This document shows positions 57,220-64,000 of a stretch of DNA of 64,000 nucleotides, in pieces. Positions within the stretch are counted from its first letter, which is position 1; every line of letters starts with the position of its first letter. Both the position numbers and the translations under genes were made by a program. The DNA comes from Monoplex corrugatus (taxonomy: Eukaryota; Mollusca; Gastropoda; Littorinimorpha; Ranellidae), in contig CM060312.1 in the NCBI GenBank assembly GCA_030674185.1, positions 59,556,902 through 59,620,901 on the forward strand, written 5' to 3'. Under the pieces are notes generated by a model. The model searched no databases and was not told where the DNA came from. It saw only the letters and a program-made list of their open reading frames with translations.

Positions 57220-58800
57220 GTTATCTTGGAAAAGGTTCTTTAAAGAGTTAGAAAATGCAGCACGAATTGTTCACTTGACAGGAGCTTCATTACAATTTTC
57301 AGAAATAGTCATAAAAATAACTTTATAAATAACCCATAATTGATGAAATACAGGCACAATATTTATTTTAACGAACAATTTTTAAATCAACGGCATGCTG
57401 TCTTTATCACCCAGCCATACACACCTTTCACTAGAAAAATGCACACAGCGTACTCACCCACAACCACCCCCAAGGCCAACTGACCTAAACATCCATTAAA
57501 CCCCACGACAAAAAAAAAAACTACCACGATGAAAACATGCATACACAAACCGTCCATATCCCACTGTAACAACCGTCCCCCCAACACCCCCCTCCAAAAC
57601 AAAACACCGCACACCTCGCACATTGTCTTACACACGCACCACACACAAACTACATGTACACACACACACACACAAGCACGCGCGCACCACACGCGCGCAC
57701 CACACACACGCACCATACATGCGCGCGAGAGCGCACACACACACATATATACACACACTCCCCAACAGAGGGTAAAATGTTTTCTTTAAATGGCAAAAGG
57801 CAGGAAAATGCAGTTAAGAGTTTCATATTGCCTAAAGCATAGCCAACAGCACTCTACAAATTACCTCACTTTTATTCAAAAAGACAATTGGAAAAAAAAT
57901 GTACAACCATCCTTTCAAGTTTCAATTTTTTTTAAATTCCCATAATGCTCCACGTTTAAAACCCTTTGAATACCACCGCTTGTCTACCAGCATCCTTTGT
58001 CAACCATGCTAGCAAAGCAAAACTAAACCCTTTTGACTACCACACCCTAACCTCCAGCTTCCTGCAGGAAGCTGATGCATAGGGTGAGGGCGTCAAAGGA
58101 TTACGTTTTTGCAATTGATTGATATGGTGCGGGGGTCAAAGGGTTAAAAAGACAATTGAAAACAAAACGAAAAAAACAGAACAATCTTTCCAAGTCTCAA
58201 TTTAAATATTTTTCCATACGTATAGTCATACGACGTGAAATCCCATTATATCTTGTCAAAACGTAAGAATTGCACGATATCTTGAAAAGGTTCTTGAAAG
58301 AGTTAGAAAATACAGTATGAATTGTTCACGTGACAAAAGGACCATTACAACTTTCAGAAATACTATCATAAAAATAGCTTCATAAATAGCCCGTAATTGA
58401 CGAAATACAAGCACACAGTAAAATAATTTTTTCGTATTTTAACGAATAAATCTTAAATCAACAGCAGTCTGTCTTTACCACACAGCCGTTCATCCACAAG
58501 CACACACAACAGTCTTCATTAGAAAACGCACACACAGCGTACTCACCCATCACCACCCCCAAGGCCAAATGACCTAAACATCCGCTATACCCCACCACAC
58601 CCACGGGGGAAAACTATCACGACGGAAACGCGCATACACAAACCACAACGCAGACACCACTGTAACAACCGCCCCCACTCCACCCCAAAAAACAAAAATC
58701 AAAACAAAAGCACACCTCCCTGCCTGTAACCTCCCCCCCAAAAAAAAACAACAACACACACACACACTTTATACGTTACAATAATCAAAATAAGACAAAA
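57220..58800. repeat. Beta satellite, right part (end of unit E, unit F, partial unit G)
   Basis: Unit E resumes at GTTCTTTAAAGAGTT (57235). F starts at 57370 (TAACGAACAATTTTTAAATC) and G at about 58440, 1071 bp later. G stops after the C-rich/CA-rich segment near 58770. Landmarks are as in the left part. Confidence 0.9.
57956..58147. mobile_element. Palindromic TTAA MITE, copy 12 (beta unit F)
   Basis: TTAAAACCCTTTGAATACCA at the left, CTTCCTGCAGGAAG centre, GGGGTCAAAGGGTTAA at the right. Confidence 0.87.
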
Positions 58801-59150
58801 ATGCTGTATTTCCCAAGTTAAATTTTCATCGGAAATTTAAGTATTGTTGTAATCAATGCTACCATACAACGGAAATTAAAGTATTGATATTAATGCTACG
58901 ATATTGTTGCCATAGAAAGGTTTAAGAAAAAACAGCCGTGGTAATCAGTGCCACTTTTCCTTTAATGTGAAATAAACTGTGGTAATAAACACTACCATAC
59001 AGCAATGTTCATGTAAAATTCAAAAAAAAAACCTCACCACCACCATTGGACAGTTTTCATCAGAGAAGAAAAAAAAAATAGGGTAATCACCACCGTACAT
59101 TTTTCACTATTTTTGTTTTAATGCCCAGCCTACTGCACGGAGCCTTTTTT
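58801..59150. other. AT-rich spacer with short degenerate repeats
   Basis: Words such as GGAAATTAAAGTATTG and GTGGTAATCA...TACCATACA recur two or three times. No gene seen. Confidence 0.5.
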
Positions 59151-59159
59151 CCCCTTTTA

Positions 59160-60175
59160 TTGTTGTTTAAAGCCCAGCCGACTACGCAGAGCCATATCAG
59201 GGCTATAACCGCTTCAAAACACAAAACTTCAACAAGAAAAAAAAATTAAGTACACATATCAATGCATTCACGCACATAATCTAAGGACATGCCCCGGGCG
59301 TAGGACCATTCCGTCAGATTTATCGCACAGGGGAGATTTAAAAAAAAACTGAATACAAATATAAGCATACATAAGGACACCAAAACACAAAAACGGGCAT
59401 AAATTACCTAAAATTGCTTCCGCATCTCACCTGCTTAGAACCAAAAATGCACTTAATACATGTACCAATTATCAATCTTAAGAAAAAAGTACGCAAGACT
59501 TTATCGAAAAAATACAGGTGAATGGACCATTAAGGCAGAAAATAACATAGAAATGACAGATAGGAAGTCAACAGGGCAGAAAGAGCGACAGAAAAGAGGA
59601 AATTCTAGCACAGAATTTCCATAAGGTGGGGATATTTATACTGAAAGAACCCCCGGCAACCCAACGGGGGGGCTCAGGGTTAATCGTCTCAAAACGTAAA
59701 TTCATTGGAGGGAAAAAACTGGAAACAAATTACTCGTCAATGCATTCGCGCACATACTCTTAGGATATGCTCTCTGCATTTACCACTCCGAATTTATTCC
59801 AAGGGTTTAAAAAAAATCTGATTACAAATTTAAACAAACACCAAATCATAACGTGGGCCCAAAATTACCTATAATTATTTCGGCACATCACATTTCCTTA
59901 CAGCAAAAAATGCACTTAATACATGTTGCCTACTTAGTTTTTGTTTACAGCCCAGCCGACTGTGTTGTCATATCAAGGTTACAACCATTTCCAAAAATAA
60001 TGCTTCAACAGGGAAAAAACAGGAAAAGAAATTTTAAGTACACATACCAATGCATTCACGTACATAATCTTAGGAAATGTCTCTGGCGTTGACCAATCCT
60101 GTCCAATTCATCACACGTGGGCTTTACAAAGAATACCTGAATACAAAGTCAAATATAAGGACACTAAAACATTCA
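59160..60175 (-). repeat. Alpha repeat units on the right side of the array (two copies)
   Basis: The first copy (59160-59690) matches 47726-48240 over its whole length, including GTTTAAAGCCCAGCCGACTA, TTTATCGCACAGGGGA and CCCCCGGCAACCCAACGGGG. The second (59690-60175) is more diverged (CAATGCATTCGCGCACATAC, GTTTACAGCCCAGCCGACTG). Together with the left alpha copies they bracket the beta satellite. Confidence 0.85.
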
Positions 60176-60379
60176 ACGATATCTCGCCGAGCGGAAGAAA
60201 ATGACCGATTCTTAAGATATGTAACCCCCTTTTATTTCCGTTGCCGCAATGGTATTGCTGTTGAACAAACTGACCGATTGGTCTTAGGTGCGAACTTAAA
60301 ACGATTCCCTTTATTACCTTTGTTTTTTTGTTTTGTTTGTTTTTCGTTTTTGCTTTCACACTATTTTACAGTTAGGCGC

Positions 60380-60949
60380 TCATTAGAAAACCTACGCTTA
60401 TATGGTAACCACAAGCCGACCACAAAATCTACACATATATGGTAACCATAAGCCAACCACAAAACCTACATATATATGGTAATCATAAGCCAACCACAAA
60501 AATCACACTATACAGCAATCAAGCCGACCACAAAAATCACACTATACAGTAATCATAAGCCAACCACAAAAATCACACTATACAGTAATCATAAGCCGAC
60601 CACAAAACCTACACTATACAGTAATCATAAACCAACCACAAAACCTGAACTATACAGTAATCATAAGCCGACTACAAAAATCACTATACAGTAATCATAA
60701 GCTGACCACAAAACCTGCACTATACAGTAATCATAAGCCAACCACAAAACCTGCACTATACGGTAATCATAAGCCGACCACAAAAATCACACTATACAGT
60801 AATCATAAGCCGACCACAAAACCTACACTTATACAGTACTCATAAGCCAAGCACAAAACCTGCACTATACAGTAATAAGCCAACCACAAAACCTACACTA
60901 TACAGTAATCATAAGCCAACCACAAAACCTAACATATATGGTAACCATA
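60380..60949. repeat. 36-bp minisatellite, about 16 units
   Basis: Unit TAATCATAAGCC(A/G)ACCACA followed by AAA(A/C)(A/C)T(C/A)ACACTATACAG. Several units vary in AAAATCACAC against AACCTACAC. The array ends exactly where the RTE fragment begins. Confidence 0.94.
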
Positions 60950-61775
60950 GTAGGAAACACCTGGTTTGAGCAGCCTAATAGAAGAAAATGTACTTAAACG
61001 AGTCCAGGAGATAATACCAAAAACAGGTGACACCGTGCTAATTGTGAAAAGTGAAAGGGACCTACAAAACCTTGTGAATATACTTGAAATATAAAGCAAA
61101 GGTAAGGGGTTGGAACTAAACAGCAGGAAGACTGAAGTCATGGTGATCTGTAAAAAACATGAAATCCCCTCATGCAAAATAACAGCGAACGGCAAAACCT
61201 TGAGACAGGTTGATAAGTTTAAATACCTGGGAACGATCGTTTCACCAGACAGCAGATGCACATCAGAAATAGCCAGTAGAATCGGCCAGGCCGAAACATT
61301 CAAGAAAATGGAAAGCATTCTTACCAACAAATGCCTATCAATTATCAGGAAGAATGTTCTGGAATGTTATATAGAACCAATACTGTTGTACGGTTGCAAG
61401 GTGTGGACAGTCAAGCAAAGCCAGAACAAGGTTGAGGCAGCCGAGATGGTTTCTGAGAAGGATGTTGAGTTCCATGGACAGCAAAGAAAACAAACGAGAC
61501 AAGTCTTGATGAAGGCAGACACAAGTAGATCATTCATACGGAAGATTACGAAAAGGCAGGCAACACCCATAGGCCATTTTATGAGGAAAAGGGAATTGGA
61601 ACACCTGGTCACAACGGGAAAGCTGGGGGGAAGGAGAGCACCGGGTAGACCCGGGGAGAAGATACTAGACGGACTTGCAGTGTGGCTGAAGACGGAGGGT
61701 GGAAGAGATGCTTGAGGCAACAAGAGACAGATGGAAGTCCATACTCGCCAACGCCATGCTGCAAGGCACCTGATG
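60950..61775 (+). mobile_element. RTE-type LINE with internal deletion joining endonuclease end to RT palm
   Basis: The first 75 bp translate to the late endonuclease region (VGNTWFEQPNRRK...SPGDNTKN). They are followed at about 61027 directly by the RT palm (after the catalytic Asp pair: TVLIVKSERDLQNLVN) and by the long C-terminal frame 61110-61715. That frame has MELNSRKTEVMVICKKHEIP, FKYLGTIVSPDSRCTSEIAS, NVLECYIEPILLYGCKVWTV, FHGQQRKQTRQVLMKADTSR and EHLVTTGKLGGRRAPGRPGE. The 3' end is CCAACGCCATGCTGCAAGGC, ACCTGATGATT. About 1.5 kb of RT fingers is missing at the junction. Confidence 0.9.
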
Positions 61776-62101
61776 ATTCAAGTATAATATACAGCATTCG
61801 CGGTGGGGTTTTTTAAACAGGCGAGAAGTTTTGCAAACTTTTTTTCACTGTTCCAACAATTGTGTCATGACCAAACATCAGCCCCTTTAACACAATGTGT
61901 TAAGGTTAGAACGGGGTTAAGGTTAGTAGTGGTTATTATTACTTTTTTCACGTTAGATTCGGCGCGACATTTGTTCGGGCACAGTTGTCGGAACCATAAA
62001 CGCCATTCACCTGACGTTATCAGAACGGCACTGAGAAAATTTATATGATAATGGGAAGGTCATACATACTGTTTTTCATAATTAGCTGGCGATCAGTATA
62101 T
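61776..62101. other. Spacer between two tail-to-tail RTE fragments
   Basis: About 325 bp of unique sequence with no gene. It forms the loop of a possible hairpin between 61.0-61.8 and 62.1-62.9 kb. Confidence 0.6.
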
Positions 62102-63672
62102 TCATCATCATCAGGTGCCCTGCCGCATGGCGTTGGCGACCAGGGACCTCCAGCCATCTCTTATCTCGTTGCCCCAAGCATCTCCCCCACCCTCTTCGTG
62201 CCCCAGCCACTCTGCGAGTCCGTCCAGCATTTTCTCCCTGGGTGTACCTGGTGCTCTTTCACTCCAGCTTTCCCGTTGTGACCAGGTGCTCCAAATCCCC
62301 CTTCCTCATAAAATGGGCCTATAAATGTTGCCCGTCTTTTCCTAATCTTCCTTATGAGTGATCTACTTGTGTCTGCCTCCATTAAGACTGTCTCGTTTGT
62401 TTTCTTTGCTGTCCATGGAACTCTCAACATTCTTCTTAGAAACCACATCTCGGCTGCCTCAATCTTGTTCGGCCTTTGCTCGTTGACTGTCCACGCCTCG
62501 CAACCGTACAACAGTATTGGTTCTATATAACATTCCAGAACTCTTCCTGATGTTAATTGATAGGCATTTGTTGGTAAGAATGCTTTCCATCCTGAATGTT
62601 TTGGCTTGGCCGATTCTGCTAGCTATTTTCGATATGCATCTGCTGTCTGGTGAAATGATCGTTCCCAGTTATTTAAACTCAACCTGTCAAGGTTGTGCCG
62701 TTCGCTGTTATTTTGCATGAGGGGGATTTCATTTTTACAGATCACCATGACTTCAGCTTTCCTGCTGTTTAGTTCCAATCCCTTACCTTTGCTTTCTATT
62801 TCAAGTATATTCACAAGGTTTTGTAGGTCCCTTTCACTTTCTGCAATTAGCACGGCGTCATCTGCGTATCGAATGTTGGTTTATCATTTTTCCTCCAACC
62901 TTTAATCCATGGTCTTTCTCTAGGTTTCTGATGTTTTCGCTGTAAAGTGAAAACAGATCTGGTGACAAAACGCAACCCTGTCTGACTCCTGATATTTTGG
63001 AAAGAGCTTATATCGGTTTTTATTCTCATTGCAGCTATTTGTTCCCAGTACATATTTCTTATTATTCGTAGATCTTTTCCATCACTATTGAGTCTTTGTA
63101 ATTGGTTGATCAATTCTTCATGTCTGACCCATCGAAAGCCTTGGTATAATCAACAAAGCATAAATGTAAATCCTTGTTCACCTCGACTGACCTCTGATAG
63201 TTCCTAGGATGTATATGGCATCAATAGTTCCTTTCCCTTCCGCAAATCCACTGTTCATCTGCTATTTCGCTTTTGATTCTATTCCTTGTCATCATGATTA
63301 TTTTTAATAGGATCTTGGTTACATGATTCAAACTGATTGTGCGATGGAGTTCGCATTCTATAGCCCCTGTCTTCTTTGGAAGTGGAATGAAAATTGATTG
63401 ACATATCTTTGGGGATTTTTCCAGTGTCGTAAATTTCATTCAGGACTTATTTTTTCTATACCGAATTCCTCCAGGGCTTCAATCATCTCTGTAGTAGTGT
63501 TGTCTGGTCCTGGGGTTTTCTTGGTTTCGTCTTTTTCAATGCTGCTCCAAGTTCATCTTTCATTATGGGTGGTCCTTCAAAGTTAGTTCTTATGTGTTCT
63601 GCGTTTCTGTCATCTTCAAAAAGGTCTTTAGTGTACTCTCCCCATCTGTCTAATATTTTGTCTTTTTCCATG
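62102..63672 (-). mobile_element. RTE-type LINE, linker to 3' end, multiple frameshifts
   Basis: Read right to left: DRWGEYTKDLFEDDRNAEHI (linker before RT); IPLPKKTGAIECELHRTISL and IADEQ(C)GF-type block (63420-63240); then the conserved GVRQGCVLSPDLFSLYSEN near 62985-62930, only visible in a third frame; YADDAVL at 62870-62850; LIAESERDLQNLVNILEIES and LELNSRKAEVMVICKNEIP; then YGCEAWTVNEQRPNKIEAAE and the C-terminal part. The (ATG)n tail is at 62102-62114 (plus-strand CATCATCATC). GVRQGC with YADD and a trinucleotide tail identify RTE, the same family as the fragments at 16.7, 22.3, 25.9, 45.5, 46.3 and 61 kb. This is the longest copy of that family in the window. Confidence 0.92.
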
Positions 63673-63704
63673 CTATGCTAGATACAGACTGAAAAAAGCC
63701 AAAT

Positions 63705-64000
63705 AATGTTTGTACAAAACAATCACCAATGCCAATTAACTCTAAGAACGGCCTTGTACAAATGACCAATGCCAGTCAACTCTATGAACGACCTTGTACA
63801 AATCTTTCATGCCAATCAACTGTAAGAACGGTCTTGTACAAATCACTTATGCCAATCAACTAAGAACGACCTTGTAAAAATCATTCAAGACAATCATCTG
63901 TTAAGAACGGTCTTGTACAAATCACTAATGCCAATTAATTCTAAGGACGACATTGTACAAATCACTAATGCCAATCAACTCTAAGGACGACCTTGTACAA
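63705..64000. repeat. 42-bp minisatellite, at least 7 units, running off the window
   Basis: Unit CAATGCCAATCAACTCTAAG, AACGACCTTGTACAAATCAC. Units differ at a few positions and in length by 1-3 bases. Confidence 0.93.

Noticed and set aside
60380..64000. Regular 36-bp and 42-bp repeats that look like CRISPR arrays
   Set aside because: Units are contiguous with no unique spacers, no cas genes, and the genome is eukaryotic with introns and SINEs.

Overview
The window is eukaryotic nuclear DNA. It is dominated by long (GT)n/(CA)n, (GA)n/(CT)n and (TA)n microsatellites, tRNA-headed SINEs, many broken RTE-type LINEs, TTAA-flanked and TA-flanked DNA-transposon relics, and several minisatellites or satellites. 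The mix of repeats and the type of universal stress protein suggest a mollusc, probably a gastropod. That is inference from composition and cannot be proved from the window alone. I see no prokaryotic operon, rRNA, free-standing tRNA or CRISPR array.

One host gene can be assembled. It is a plus-strand universal stress protein (UspA-fold) gene split into four coding exons at 4506-4596, 24918-25008, 27119-27216 and 28820-29020. It has a poly(A) signal at 29273-29278 and introns of about 20.3, 2.1 and 1.6 kb. Phases agree at all three junctions (1, 1, 0). The product would be about 159 aa, with a C-terminal G-2X-G-9X-G-S nucleotide-binding motif. Exon 2 carries one extra base near 24962 that breaks the frame as assembled. 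Intron 3 is largely a minisatellite made of about 20 copies of the exon 4 acceptor region.

Layout. 0-3 kb: minus-strand I/Jockey-group LINE with an SGNH-hydrolase-like ORF1 and an EN/RT ORF2 that runs off the left edge. 3.0-3.4 kb: tRNA-derived SINE. 4.2-29.3 kb: the USP gene, whose introns hold microsatellites, a 1.35-kb tandem duplication (8.0-10.7 kb), a 60-bp minisatellite born from an RTE 3' end (17.1-18.1 kb), a 61-bp satellite (20.9-21.7 kb), an RNase H fragment of an I-like LINE and several RTE or SINE pieces. 29.3-37 kb: intergenic, with a second SINE family, small tandem repeats and a G-rich tract. 37.4-41.2 kb: two tandem copies of an RTE-like RT 3' half with a GA tract. 41.5-42.2 kb: a complete Tigger/pogo-like element with TA duplication and a residual CENP-B-type HTH exon. 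45.5-46.6 kb: tail-to-tail RTE 3' ends, one with a perfect 10-bp target duplication. 47.3-60.2 kb: a composite repeat array of two unit types (about 0.5 kb and about 1.08 kb). The longer unit carries a palindromic TTAA-ended MITE, one unit also holds a second TTAA MITE, and the same unit is interrupted by a 3.4-kb RTE copy. 60.4-64 kb: a 36-bp minisatellite, two tail-to-tail RTE fragments and a 42-bp minisatellite at the right edge.

Apart from the USP gene every coding trace is a decayed mobile element. Frameshifts are single-base and numerous, so some may be long-read assembly errors rather than true decay. The strongest novelties are the splice-site minisatellite, the TTAA-palindrome family (12 copies) amplified inside a satellite, the nested TTAA-into-TTAA insertion, and the inverted RTE pairs.
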